From: Alnus glutinosa
Taxonomy: Eukaryota > Streptophyta > Magnoliopsida > Fagales > Betulaceae
DNA: 64,000 bases
Assembly (NCBI RefSeq): GCF_958979055.1
Contig: NC_084888.1
Span: 8,355,501-8,419,500 of the forward strand
Reading direction: 5' to 3'
The position numbers and the translations under genes are program-made. Shown piece by piece: positions 1-10,622 of this stretch (position 1 is its first letter; each line of letters starts with the position of its first letter). Below the pieces are notes generated by a model that worked only from the letters and a program-made list of their open reading frames with translations, ran no database searches and was not told the DNA's origin.

Positions 1-446
1 AATTTAAATTTACCTCTTCCTATGAGGGGGAGTATTACCACATCAGCCTTGTGAAATAAAAATGTGATATATAAGATTTTTCAAGTAAAAATTATTTTTA
101 TGAGTGTTTAATGTTTTGTTTTATTTGTTTATACTTTTTTGTTTATGGAACCAAAAACAAAAGATAAGAGAAAAAAAAATTTGATAAGCAAAACCTAAAA
201 GTAATTGTTTGATGGAATGAGTTATATATAACTCGAAAATCAAGGGATGGCTAAAAGGATAATCGCCCTCAGCATTCCTAAAGGGCATATATGCATGAGA
301 ACTGATCTCTGCACAGTAGGTTGTGCACAAATTCATATGGGTGAGGCTCATTCACTCACATGAATCATACCAATATGAGTGGTTGTGCACATTTTTGTGT
401 TGAGAGCTTTTCCCTATTCTTCTTTTTTCTTTCTTTACTTCTTTCG
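1..446. other. AT-rich flank, no gene seen
   Basis: No ORF with recognisable homology and no terminal repeat pair is visible. The T-rich stretch from about 400 merges into the poly(T) that marks the LINE tail at 447-464. Confidence 0.5.
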
Positions 447-489
447 TTTTTTTTTTTTTTTTTTCTTTGAGAAATAGAGATTTCATTAA

Positions 490-1190
490 AAAGAGCTAGC
501 CTTGCTCTAAGGAAACAACAAGTGAAATTTGCTGAGGACATGCCCCCAGCCATTTGAAGTCCGATTTGTAATCTAATGCAACTTTAGCCAACTCATGAGC
601 AACCTAGTTGGCTAGCCTACGAACATGCCTTACTTTAACAGCATGGAAGTTTTGAAACAAAGACCGTGTGTCCTCCACAATATGCCCATAGGAGGTACAA
701 GACGATGCTTCTTTGTTCAAAGTGTCCACCACAACAGAGAAATCGCCCTAAAAAATCACCCTAGCCAATTCCCACGCCCTGCAAAGCGATATAGCATGCC
801 ATGCTCCCAATGCCTCTGCCATCGTAGGAACAGTGATGAAAAGGAAAGATCTGATGGCAGCAGCTACGACCTCTCTAGCATAGTCTCTCACCACCATAGC
901 TACTCCCATCTGTTGTCCCGCCTCATCCACTGCCGCATCCCAATTGCACTTAACCCATTCTAGAGGGGGCTTTAACCATTTCGGTGTTGGGTGGGTCTCT
1001 TCTACCTCCAACTCCAAACGATGGTCCCTTACATTTGCTACCCGGAAGTCTTCAATCATCTCCCTTGCCTGCACTGGTACAAGAGTAGGATGAGAGAACT
1101 GGTTGTTAAAAATGAGCTTATTATGCCTCATCCAAATCAGTCTGGCTATGGAAAAGGCCTCCACATATTCAGCCAATGGAAGTTTATCCC
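490..1190 (-). pseudogene. LINE RNase H domain, broken
   Basis: The minus strand reads VKCNWDAAVD (first catalytic Asp), TMAEALGAWHA (catalytic Glu) and, after a stop near 748, a DTLN motif and an ANQVAHELAKVAL end with the final conserved His-Glu-Leu-Ala. It ends near 512, just before the poly(A) tract. RNase H removes LINE RNA from the cDNA hybrid; its C-terminal place is typical of plant L1 elements. Confidence 0.87.
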
Positions 1191-1194
1191 GTAG

Positions 1195-1830
1195 CTATTT
1201 TACGAGCTCCATATCATCCCCTTCCACTAAAGAGAGCTTTTGTAGACGCTTGCTCCCTTCTTGCCAAACCGCCATAAACGATGGGCAACTCCAAAGAATG
1301 TGATAAGTGGACTCAGGGGACAATGTACATAAAGGGCACAGAGGATCCTCTATAATATGCTTCTGAAAAAGATTCTCCTTGGTTGGTAGAATGTTATGAC
1401 TAACCTTCCAAGCAAAATTTATTAAAGAAGCTGGGGCATCAAGACACCACAGAGAATTCCAAAACTGCTCCTATTCTTTGTACTGAGAGCAGTATTCACC
1501 ATAATCCATTTGTTTCTGTTGGACTGCCATGTGATATGCACTCCTCACCGTAAAGCCACCATGCTTAGTTCCACTCCATATCACCTTATCTAGATGTTTC
1601 ATAGGACTTAAAGGAACACTGCAAATCTGCTCAACTTCGTTTCTCTCAAATATAGACGTGATGAGGGAATAATTCCACCACCCCGACTCTGAATCAATAA
1701 GCGAGCTAACCTTAGCATCCGGGGAAAGCACAATGACGGGGGTTCTAATAACGTGAGGGGATGGAGCCAATAGCCACCTGTCTCCCCAAACTTTTATCAT
1801 CTCACCATTGCCAACCCTCCACCCCATACC
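1195..1830 (-). pseudogene. LINE zf-RVT region, broken
   Basis: The minus strand encodes GNGEMIKVWGDRWL, then a segment ending at a stop near 1471. It resumes with an ILPTKENLF motif, a CPLC zinc-binding pair and a W-S-C-P motif, typical of the zf-RVT domain between RT and RNase H in plant LINE ORF2. The visible stop at 1471-1473 breaks it. Confidence 0.85.
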
Positions 1831-1893
1831 CTGTTCAACAATATACTTAGCTTGAAAAATGCTCCTCCATGCATAGGACGGCCTATGTCCCAG

Positions 1894-3837
1894 CTATGCT
1901 TGCAAGAAAGGACCCTGTGGAAAATATTTTTCCTTTAGGAACTTTGCTGCCATTGAATCCGGGTCTTGAATGAGGCGCCATGCTTGTTTGGCCAAAAGAG
2001 CTAAGTTGAAAAGGTGCAAGTCTCTGAAGCCTAACCCTCCTTTCCTTTTTGACATACCCAATTTTGTCCAACTTTTCCACAAGATTCCCTTACTGCTCGA
2101 TTGATTTCCCCACCGATAGCGATTCATCATCACATTTAGCTCTCGGCAAAGAGACGTGGGCTGCAAAAAAATGCTCATGCAATACGACGGTATAGCCTGG
2201 GCCACTATTTTTAGGAGGATTTCTTTGCCAGCTTGGGACAACAGTTTTTCCTTCCACCCATCTAGTCTACGCTGCACTCGGCTCTTAATGGCATCAAAGG
2301 TTCTGAGCTTGGATCGTCCCACCATAGCCGGAAGGCCCAAGTACTTATCAAAATTTTGGGAAGCCACAATGCCGATTGAAGAAGTGATGAAGTCTATGAA
2401 TGGCTGCCCTGTATTCCGATTGTAGAAGATGGAGGTTTTCTAGGTGTTCAACATCTGCCTTGAGGCCAGCTCATACCTCTTTAGGATATTCATGACATTC
2501 CCCCATTCCCTGAAATTTGCACGACAAAACAGAAGGCTATCGTCTGCAAAAAGGAGATGGCTTAACCGAGAGCCCCGGGCAGCAATAGGCACGCCTGTAA
2601 TCGTGCCTTCAGCCTCCGCTTTTTTCAATAAACTGCTTAGCCCCTCAGCACACAATAGGAACAGGTAAGGGGACAGAGGGTCCCTTTGCCTGATTCCTCT
2701 CATGGGGAAGAACTTTTCATACGGGGTTCCATTAAGCACGATGGTGTAGGAGACCGATTTGACACAGGACATTATGAGTCCAATCCAATGCGCATCAAAA
2801 CCCATATTCGCCATCATTGCTTCAAGAAAGTCCCATTTGACCCGATCGTATGCCTTGGATATGTCCAATTTTAAGGCCATAAAGCCCTTCTTCCCCTACA
2901 TCCTTGAGTTCATAGTGTGGAGGGCCCCGTAAGCTAGCAGGACATTGTCTGTAATCAGTCTCCCTGGGACAAAGGCACTTTGGTGCTGTGAAATAATCTA
3001 GGGCAGAACCTTCTTAAGCCTATTTGCGAGGACTTTTGCCACTAATTTGTATAAAACATTACACAAACTTATAAGCCTATAATCTGTGACAGAACATGCA
3101 TGAGAAGTCTTTGGTATAAGCACAATATGAGTAGAGTTAAGAGAAGGATCAAAGATACTTGAATTTAAAAATTCTAGAGCTGTCCCCTTCACCGATTCCC
3201 CCGCAATACTCCAAAACTTTTGGTAAAAACAGGCACCGAATCCATCAGGCCCAAGTGCTTTCGTCGGGTGCATTTGTTTGAGGGCTACATCAACTTCTTC
3301 AGCTACAAATGGTTTCAAAAGCCCTGCGTTCATCTCCGGAGACATTGTCGGTTGTACTGCAGCCAACACCTCATCCGAACCCACCGACCCCTCCGTAGAG
3401 AAAAGCTTCTGGATATAGGAAGAGAAAGCCCTGCCTATCTCCTCTTGAGCAGTCCACAAATTCCCCTCCAAATCCAAAACCTTTGTAATGGTATTTTGTC
3501 TCTGTCTCTGGGATGCCCAAGCGTGAAAGAATTTTGTATTCCTATCCCCATTGACAAACTAGTTGCGTTTGGCCCTCTGCCTCCATTTAACATCTTCCAT
3601 CTCCAGAAGCTTTTCTAACTCATTCTGCATTTTTCTGATCTCTGTTTGATTCTCGGGGGATTCTTGGCGTTGCATGGCTTCAAGTTTTCCAGTCAATCTT
3701 TTAATATCACGCTTGGCATTGCCATATTTCGCTGAGCTCCAGGAAGATAGAGCATGTTGACAGTGTACCAGTTTAACCTTTGTAGAGGCTGCAGCCGTCA
3801 CCCCAGCTATGTCCCTCCCCCAGGCTGCCTCAACCAC
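1894..3837 (-). pseudogene. LINE reverse transcriptase region, broken
   Basis: The stretch covers the linker helix region (3837-3559), the RT fingers with KALGPDGF and LIPKT (3477-2998), the palm with LDISKAYDRVKWDF and the catalytic FADD box at 2539-2550 (2880-2440), and the thumb with AGKEILLK and GGLGFRDL (2367-1894). All active-site Asp codons can be read, but at least three in-frame stops or frameshifts separate the pieces. Non-LTR RT family, acting on LINE RNA at the nicked target. Confidence 0.92.
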
Positions 3838-3873
3838 TGCTTTGCACTGTTCATCTAACCCCCAGCTAGCTTC

Positions 3874-4605
3874 TTATTTGAACGTACTTGGCTCCCTTCG
3901 GATGTTGCTAGAACTAAACCTAATTAGGATAGGCTTGTGATCAGATGTCCGTGCTGCCAAAACCTCAACCGAGGCGATTGGGTACAGGTCACACCACTCA
4001 GTATTGGCCATAGCTCGGTCAAGACGCGCCTTAATGAAGCTCGAAGAGCTTTGCTTGTTACTCCAAGTGAACTTTGAGCAGCGGAAACCCAGGTCACCTA
4101 GATTGCAAGCATTCAGCGTTCTTCTGAAGACACCCATCTGAGCATTGTTGCGTCTGTTACCCCCCACTTTCTCCATGGCATCCACAATCTCGTTAAAATC
4201 CCCCGCGCACAGCCATGCCTGTGGAGAGTGACTACTTAAATGTTGGAGGAGTTTCCATGATTCCCCTCGTTGGGAACGGTCCGGGTTACCATAAAACCCG
4301 ATGAACTTCCAAGAGTGGTCTGACCTCGAACTAGTCACAATGGCACTAATATGCCACCTCGAATAGTTGAGGATCTGAACCTCGTTCACATGCCTCCAAA
4401 ACAGAGCCAATCCCCTACTTAAACCTTGAGGATCCACCGTCATCAAGCCTTCAAAACCCAATTTAATCCTTATTTCTTCAAGTCTTCTGCTCCTCACTTT
4501 AGTTTCTATAAGGAACACAAAGTTGGGAAGCTTCTCCTTCACTACGGAGCGAAGGTCCTGAACTGACCGAGGGGTCCCAAGCCCTCGGCAGTTCTAGCTC
4601 AGAAG
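3874..4605 (-). pseudogene. LINE endonuclease domain (APE-like), broken
   Basis: The minus strand begins with the plant LINE endonuclease start LLS*NCRGLGTPRSVQDL, where the usual Trp codon after LLS is now a TAG stop. It continues through VFLIETK (substrate-binding Glu), a GFYGNPD motif, CAGDFNEI (catalytic Asp/Asn) and TSDHKPI (catalytic Asp-His). These are conserved residues of exonuclease/endonuclease/phosphatase-fold nickases that start target-primed reverse transcription. Only about 220 codons are open after the first stop. The domain looks whole apart from that mutation and a stop near 3873. Confidence 0.9.
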
Positions 4606-4717
4606 AGTTAAGCGTGCTTTTGCGAGAGCAATCCCAGGATGGGTGACCTCCTGGAAAGTCTGGTTTGGGGAGCCAAAAGCGGACAATATTGTGTCATTGT
4701 GGGTGGATCGTTACAAA

Positions 4718-4731
4718 TGGTATCAGAGCCA
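4718..4731 (+). other. Primer-binding site (tRNA-iMet) of Cassandra
   Basis: TGGTATCAGAGCCA is complementary to the 3' end of plant initiator tRNA-Met and lies two bases after the 5' LTR end. Confidence 0.9.
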
Positions 4732-4813
4732 TTGCCCAGCCTGAGATGGTGGGAGCGTGCAAAAGCCCAATGAGGGACGCCAGCGGGGACGCTGGGTCCA
4801 AAAAGGGGGTGAT

Positions 4814-5035
4814 TGTGATGTCCCACATCGCCTGAGAATGAGGATGTGCTTATATGTATAAATGCACCATTTATGACACAACGCATTTTAAAGCCGTGAT
4901 GGTCATGAACCTATCAGAACTCCGCAGTTAAGCGTGCTTCTGCGAGAGCAATCCCAGGATGGGTGACCTCCTGGAAAGTCTGGTTTGGGGAGCCAAAAGC
5001 GGACAATATTGTGTCATTGGGGGTAGGTCGTTACA
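4814..5035 (+). repeat. Cassandra 3' LTR
   Basis: It is 222 bp, bounded by TG and CA, and its second half matches the 110-bp 5' LTR remnant at 4606-4715 with few changes. Confidence 0.9.
4893..4985 (+). ncRNA. 5S rRNA-like domain inside the Cassandra LTR
   Basis: Blocks such as ATCAGAACTCCGCAGTTAAG and AGGATGGGTGACCTCCTGG match the internal pol III control region (A box, intermediate element, C box) of plant 5S rRNA. The flanks diverge, so this is the retrotransposon's captured 5S promoter and not a functional 5S gene. A partial second copy sits at 4606-4680. Confidence 0.85.
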
Positions 5036-5200
5036 CTGCCAGGTTCAGAGAACGACCCCGATCCAATGGGTTGAACAAGTTGATAGCAACCCTTACCCGA
5101 AGATAACGACGCCATCCCACATCATCTGCCGCAACAGCAATTTCTTCAACCTTCCCTATCGAACCCCTTATTTTAGCGCCTATACCGCGAGCTGCATGTA
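5036..5200 (-). pseudogene. LINE ORF1 (DUF4283) fragment
   Basis: The minus strand reads GKVEEIAVAADDVGWRRYLR, then a VRVAINL segment and DRGRSLN, the C-terminal part of the DUF4283 domain of plant LINE ORF1. The same block occurs in the second LINE at about 15540-15620. It begins exactly at the Cassandra 3' LTR edge, so the LINE at 447-4605 probably once continued here. The zinc-knuckle part of ORF1 is missing. Confidence 0.75.
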
Positions 5201-6302
5201 GTTAATAATTATGAGTAAAACTTGGCGGTCACCGGGAAGTGGAGGAAGAGGAGTAGAGGGTCATTTGCTTGTAGCACAAGTTTAATATAATATTTATATA
5301 ATTTGACCAAAATTTGTTCAATTTATTATATGACTATTAATTTTAAAGCAAGATAGCTCCCCAAGTTAAACATAAGATAAGTAGAGAAGAAATTTGTGAA
5401 ATATCCGAATATACCTTTCTTTTTCTCTCTCTCTCTCTCAGACTTAATCGGTGACAACCAACTAATTAGGAAAAATGGGTAGTTTCTTGTTCAAATTTTC
5501 TCCGCGTGGACGGACGAGCCATCTTGCTACACTGCTTACCTATGATTTAACGGTCTCGATTTTTTCCGGGCTAAAGATATTACTCAATTTTTAAGCGTGT
5601 ACGCTGCGCGTAGAGGCATCAGTCAAATGTTTGACTTTTAGTGAGTGAATGAAAGTTTCAAAGTTGAACAAGAAAGTGGTATTTTTTTTCTTCTTCTTCT
5701 TCTTCTTCTTTATGATGTGATGTAAAGATAAAAATAATTTTGATAATTTGTGTTGAATTATTTATTAATGCTTTTTTTTTTTTTTTTTTATAAAAAAATA
5801 TATATTAACAAACGAGCCCCAGCTAAATTTTGTTTGATTTACTTCAAAACGCTAATGAACCAAAATGAATTATTCCGAGTAGAACTTGGGCTTAAGAGAC
5901 AATTGAAGGACACGGATCATAATTAGTTGGCTGCTTGCCTTTATCTGTTTATCATTTTTGTCGCTACTTTTAGGAGTCAGGTAAAATGTTCTACATATTA
6001 CTATATGCAGAAAGTCTACAGGATGTTATTTATTTAATTAGGACATTTTTAAGGAAGATAATCTTGTATACGGGGAAGAAGCCAGCTTTTATCCAAGCTA
6101 GGGGCCGAATTTGACGCGAAAAAATAGAGTTGAATTATTAATTAATGATTAAAATTTCAAGCTCTTTTTTTTTTTTTTTTTTAGCATGCTTTTTATTCCA
6201 TTATCTGTGCAATTAATATATACAAAAATACATATTGTCAACTTTAAAGTTTAATAACCCTCTTTTAGTTTAGTACTAATGCATTTCATTTATAGAATTT
6301 AT
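5201..6302. other. AT-rich non-coding stretch
   Basis: No gene is recognised. It holds a TTC microsatellite (about 5689-5710) and T tracts at about 5771-5789 and 6165-6182. Confidence 0.5.
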
Positions 6303-6321
6303 TGTTGTACAATTTTTATTC

Positions 6322-6415
6322 TTTTTTTTTTTTTTTTTTTTCTTTTTTCATGACATATCCACGATCCACACAAGAGGGAGGATTCGAATTAGTGACTTCT
6401 ACTTCCCCTTGGAGA
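6322..6415 (-). mobile_element. Short SINE with perfect 19-bp target duplication
   Basis: A 94-bp insert is flanked by TGTTGTACAATTTTTATTC at 6303-6321 and again at 6416-6434. On the minus strand it has a pol III B-box-like AATTCGAATCC and ends in a poly(A) tail (long T tract on plus from 6322). A tail plus a long duplication is the signature of LINE-driven retroposition. No clear A box is seen, so the 5' end may be truncated. Confidence 0.85.
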
Positions 6416-6746
6416 TGTTGTACAATTTTTATTCAAACTAATAATTGGATATATTTTCATACATATTCAATGGTTTATTTTTTAAAAAAATTATTTAAGT
6501 TTTACAATAGTTGTACATCAATCCATGAGATTTGACCAATTGATAAATAGATCTTTAGGTTTTAAAAAGTAGCAAATCAATTCTTAGTATTGTATTCGAC
6601 AAACAACTCCCTACACTGGACTTGCTTTTAAATGAGAAACAATACGCATATATTGTTCCTTTTGAACTTTATCATGTGGACGTAAAAAAAAGACCGAACC
6701 ATGTAAAATTTTTTGTCTTTATTTCATTATTCTGCTTAATTTTCTT

Positions 6747-6752
<6 letters not shown>

Positions 6753-6780
<28 letters not shown>
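6753..6780. repeat. (TA)n microsatellite
   Basis: An uninterrupted TA run of about 14 units, followed by a T tract. Confidence 0.9.
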
Positions 6781-6788
<8 letters not shown>

Positions 6789-6968
6789 TTCATACATCTT
6801 TTACACATCTTCATACAACCAAGTTTTAAATACACTATTGGATTTGTAGAACCTACATTATGTCCCATATATCCAACGGTAAATTTGAAAATGAGATGCG
6901 TAGGAGATGTTTAAAAAATGTCTTTATATCATTTATATTTTGAATTGGATTTTGAATGGCATTATCAG

Positions 6969-8395
6969 TAGGGCTGGCAAAACGGATACTCGATACGACC
7001 CGTTAAGACCAGCGACCCGTTTAGCCTAGACCCAGACACGACACGAACACGGTAATTTCACGGGTCACCCGATATGACCCGTGAAACCCGTTTAACATAA
7101 TGGGTTGAATCGGGTCAACACGACCCGTTTGACCCGTTAAAATTTTTTTTTATTTTTTATTTTAAAAAAAAAAAAAAAAAACTGCAAACATATATTACGG
7201 AAAAAGAAAAAAAAAATCACCCTACTTAAAGTCTTAAACTTAGCCTCTTCCAAAATCAAGAGAATAAATGCAAAATCAATACAACAATCGAATGCAGTCA
7301 GAATGAAAATCAGCTATAAGTTTGTCATTGAAAGTTAAAGAACCATGTCATCCAATTACTCAGAAAAACTGCAGGCAGAGAACCAGGTTATTAGCTGAAT
7401 AAAAAAAAATAGCAAAAAAAAATAACTTTCTTTGATTTTTACCAAGAAATTCAAGATTATATACCATGCATGATCAACTGAATTTCAGCTGTGTTGTATA
7501 TATGGTCGAATTTATCTTTAGTAACATGGCGTAAAATATTATTATACACTCATAATTAGCACCATACAGAGACCTAATTCATTGCCAAAATCATAAATGC
7601 TTCTGAATTTTCTGGGAAAAAAAAAGAAAAAAGAAAAATCCAATGTATGAGAAGTAAACTTTTTTTCCATGGGAATGAAAAGCAAGTAAATTCTAAAGCA
7701 GAGAGATTAAACCATCAACAAACTTAGTAGAGAATTGCAGCGTCTTTGGTTCACTCCTTTGCTCCCTTGATTAGAGCAAAGAGAGCCAAGGCCCAAGACC
7801 AAGATTTCCATTGGAAAAATTACTTCCTTCTAAAAACATCACTTTTTCACGGCGAGTCTCCTGCGACGCAATTGATACCTAGATTCCCATTGCAGATGAA
7901 AAATATTTGCTCTGTTTTCTTTCCACTTATGGCAAAATTAACATGTAGATTGCTGAAGAAGAAGAGGCGGCGTTGAAGGAGACCAAAGAGAGAGAGCGTC
8001 TCTACATCGAGTGGGTCTAGCGAGAGGAAGAAGAAGAGGGGGTGGCGGCCGTGGTGGCACGGCGTTGAAGAAGAAGAAAGTGGAAGAAGATGGGGCGGGG
8101 CGGCGCGGTGTGAAGGAGAAAGAAAGGAAAACCGAAGAAGTTAAGAAGTTAGGGCAACCTAATCAGACTAATCCCATTTCCTTTTTTTTTTTTTTTTTTT
8201 TTTTAATAAAATATATATATAATTAAAAAAAAAGGGTAATCGTGTCTGGCGGGTGACCCGCGACCCGACCCGGCAAAATGAGATAAACTGGTCTATCCGT
8301 TTATGACCAAAACCCGTTTAAGGTAGACCCAAACCCGTTAATTTTGTGTCGTGTTCGTCTCGGATTGTCGTGTCTTGTCAAAATTGCCGGCCCTA
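6969..8395. mobile_element. Non-autonomous hAT transposon, 1.43 kb, 8-bp TSD
   Basis: The ends TAGGGCTGGCAA and TTGCCGGCCCTA form 12-bp terminal inverted repeats with one mismatch. They are flanked by a perfect 8-bp duplication ATTATCAG (6961-6968 and 8396-8403), diagnostic of the hAT superfamily. Both subterminal regions are full of ACCCGTTT/AAACGGGT-type motifs, typical of transposase-binding arrays. No hAT transposase domain is present; the interior holds only short basic, glycine-rich ORFs (for example 8011-8226) that I do not recognise. Which autonomous element moves it is unknown. Confidence 0.92.
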
Positions 8396-8403
8396 ATTAT
8401 CAG

Positions 8404-8489
8404 CTCATATGATGAGTCAATGGCAAAATGCCATGCTAGATTTGACATGTAATCTGTCTTACTAGAAAATAAATAAATAAATTAAAATG

Positions 8490-8526
<37 letters not shown>

Positions 8527-10063
8527 CACGAGTTGTGGTGGATGGCTACTGGTTTTTTTTTTTTTTTGAAAAATATATATATATATATATATATATACTG
8601 TTTGGCAGAAAAAAAATTTACATGTCGAATTCAACATAGCATTTTCCCGCTAATACGAGACACGTGTCTATGTTCTTTTGATGATTATGTGGCATATTGA
8701 CGGTTTTTTGTCATAATTTTAAACGAGAATTCAATGTAAGGAATTATTTGTCACGTAGGATATCATATGAACTGATTTGTCACTTTTTAAATCTTATAAA
8801 ACTATTTGTCAAAGGTCAAATCCTAGGGAGTGATCTTACTCTTTCCCCAACGAATTAAATCAACCATCGTGACTCAAAATTTATGGTAAAAGCTAATTCA
8901 ATCAACTTCCAATATTCCAAAAGATCTACATTATTTAAATATTTTCACAAAAATGCAAGACATGTATTAGTTATATTTAAAGAGAATAGAGAATGGAATA
9001 CAATATTTGTTAGAGTTTGTATTGAAAATGTAATAGATAAAATAAATAATTGTGTTTTTTAATTAGTTAAAATAACTAATGTTGCTTGAAATGCTATAAC
9101 AAATGCTCTGATTGGGGGAGCATTCCAATTGAGCTTTCTAAAAGTGATGCTTAGTCAAATTTTGGCTAAAATTTCTTAAAACCATAATTTATCAAGCTCT
9201 TTTTTTTATTCTTTGTTATAATATTTGTCAGATTTGTACTACATATTTGAAGAAACAATTTTTATTTCTATCTCATTTTCATACATTTTTATATTCATTT
9301 TCTCACACTCTTTCTCATTTTCGCACTCTTTCTCGGTTTCTGGTGTGATTTTGAGAATAAAAAAAGATTGAAGGTAGAATAAAATTTATATTTAAATAGA
9401 ATAGAGTGAGATTTAGAGAGTTTTTTTATTGTATAATGCTTTTATAAAATTGCTAATTAAATTAAAAAAGGTTAATTTTATTAACTAAAAAATAGAGAGT
9501 TTATCGTTCTCGTCTAAAAATATTGGTTGATCTTCCTGGAGTCAACAGCCCATTTAATCTCTTTGACTTTTGCCTTTTGGGCTGATTACCTAAAGCTAAA
9601 CACTGATTTGGTCTCTCTTAGTAAGGCATTACCTGAAAGACTCCCCCATATTTTATGAGCATCTATTTTAAACGGCAAAATCAGTCTTTATAGTCTATCT
9701 AAATTATAAATCGTTTCTTTCAAGTTAAAAAATAATTTAAAGGTCTTAATTTGAGACAAATTAAATTAATAATTTAGGTATCGTTTGATTCGCAGAATAG
9801 TTCTCTTATTCTTTCATTTGCTAAGAGTTTATTTATAGGAATAGTTATTTCCATAAGAATAACTATTCCATTGCGAAGAGAAATACATATTTTTTTATTA
9901 TAAAATGAGAAAAATACATGTTTCTCTAAAAAAAATGAAAGAAATAGGAATAGACTATCTTCTTTTTCTAAAAGTGTGAGATGGCTTTGCCTTTTGTATT
10001 GGATAGTGATTTAATTTGAAGGATCTCCTTAGATTAATTTGCAAGCTGATGTTTGTTGCTACA
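8404..10063. other. AT-rich non-coding stretch with microsatellites
   Basis: No gene is recognised. It holds a (GA)n run at about 8501-8526 and an (AT)n run at about 8571-8597. Around 9780-9880 there are GAATAGTTATTCC-like inverted motifs that recall plant MITE ends, but no pair of ends could be fixed. Confidence 0.5.
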
Positions 10064-10109
10064 GTGTACTCCAAGTTTTTTTTTTTTTTTTTTTTTTTTT
10101 GAACCAGGA

Positions 10110-10600
10110 AAAAATTCCTATAGAAATCTTCAAAAACTACAAATCAGGATCCCACAACAAGAGATCTAGGGACAAAAATCTTTTCCCTAAGCACCAAATT
10201 AGAAATACATGCAGGTATTTCTTCCAACCAACAACAGTCTAGATTATACAAAGCTCCTACCTTGGCTAGAACGTGTGCCACGCCATTCAACTCTCTGGGT
10301 ACATGAACAAAATCTGCAAATTGAAAACTTTTTAGCTCCAATGATACACTCTTTGTTATATGCCCAGCCTTGGAGAAATGTGGAGGAGGAGAATTAATAT
10401 CATAAATAACTTGGGCAGCATCTCCTTCAAAGATGATTTCACTAAGGCCCAGCTCTTTACAAAACAAAATTGCCATTAAAGCAGCAAAGGATTCTGCAAT
10501 TCTGGAGTCAGTTTCGATATTCTGCATGATACTACGTCCACCCACAAAATCCCCCAAACTATTTCTAGCCACAATGCCCACCCCTATGCATTTTTTTCTT
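10110..10600 (-). pseudogene. LINE ORF2 RNase H domain
   Basis: The minus strand reads GIVARNSLGDFVGGRS, a Glu in AESFAALMAI, FEGDAAQVIYDIN and a terminal VPRELNGVAHVLAK, which together give the RNase H Asp/Glu/His pattern. The first strand with its Asp lies before a frame change near 10585. It ends about 30 bp before the poly(A) tail. Confidence 0.86.
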
Positions 10601-10622
10601 AAAATTTATAGAGGCATCCCAA

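Larger units (their letters stand above)
447..4605 (-). mobile_element. Degenerate L1-type LINE (ORF2 part), minus strand
   Basis: Read on the minus strand, the order is endonuclease, reverse transcriptase, zf-RVT zinc-binding region and RNase H, ending in a poly(A) tail (T18 on the plus strand at 447-464). This is the usual ORF2 order of plant L1 LINEs. Stop codons and frame changes break ORF2 into at least seven pieces, so it cannot be active. The 5' side stops at 4605 against a truncated Cassandra LTR; a piece of LINE ORF1 reappears beyond that element at about 5036-5200. I found no convincing target-site duplication. Confidence 0.93.
4606..5035 (+). mobile_element. Cassandra TRIM retrotransposon, 5' LTR truncated
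   Basis: The 3' LTR (4814-5035, 222 bp) runs from TGTGATGTCCCACATCG to GTCGTTACA. The 5' LTR keeps only its last 110 bp (4606-4715). Between them is a 98-bp internal segment with a primer-binding site matching initiator tRNA-Met (4718-4731) and a purine tract (about 4799-4810) next to the 3' LTR. The LTRs contain 5S rRNA-like sequence, the defining trait of Cassandra. No protein is encoded, as expected; such elements rely on other retrotransposons. The missing half of the 5' LTR suggests a deletion that also removed LINE sequence. Confidence 0.93.

Noticed and set aside
4893..4985. A functional 5S rRNA gene
   Set aside because: Only the promoter-box core matches. It is inside paired LTRs with a PBS and PPT, so it is Cassandra.
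6302..6849. Small ORFs with poly-Phe or Tyr-Ile runs
   Set aside because: They are translations of T tracts and TA microsatellites and part of a SINE.
8011..8226. A Gly/Lys-rich protein gene inside the hAT element
   Set aside because: Low-complexity GA-rich DNA with no domain or gene signals; kept only as a note.
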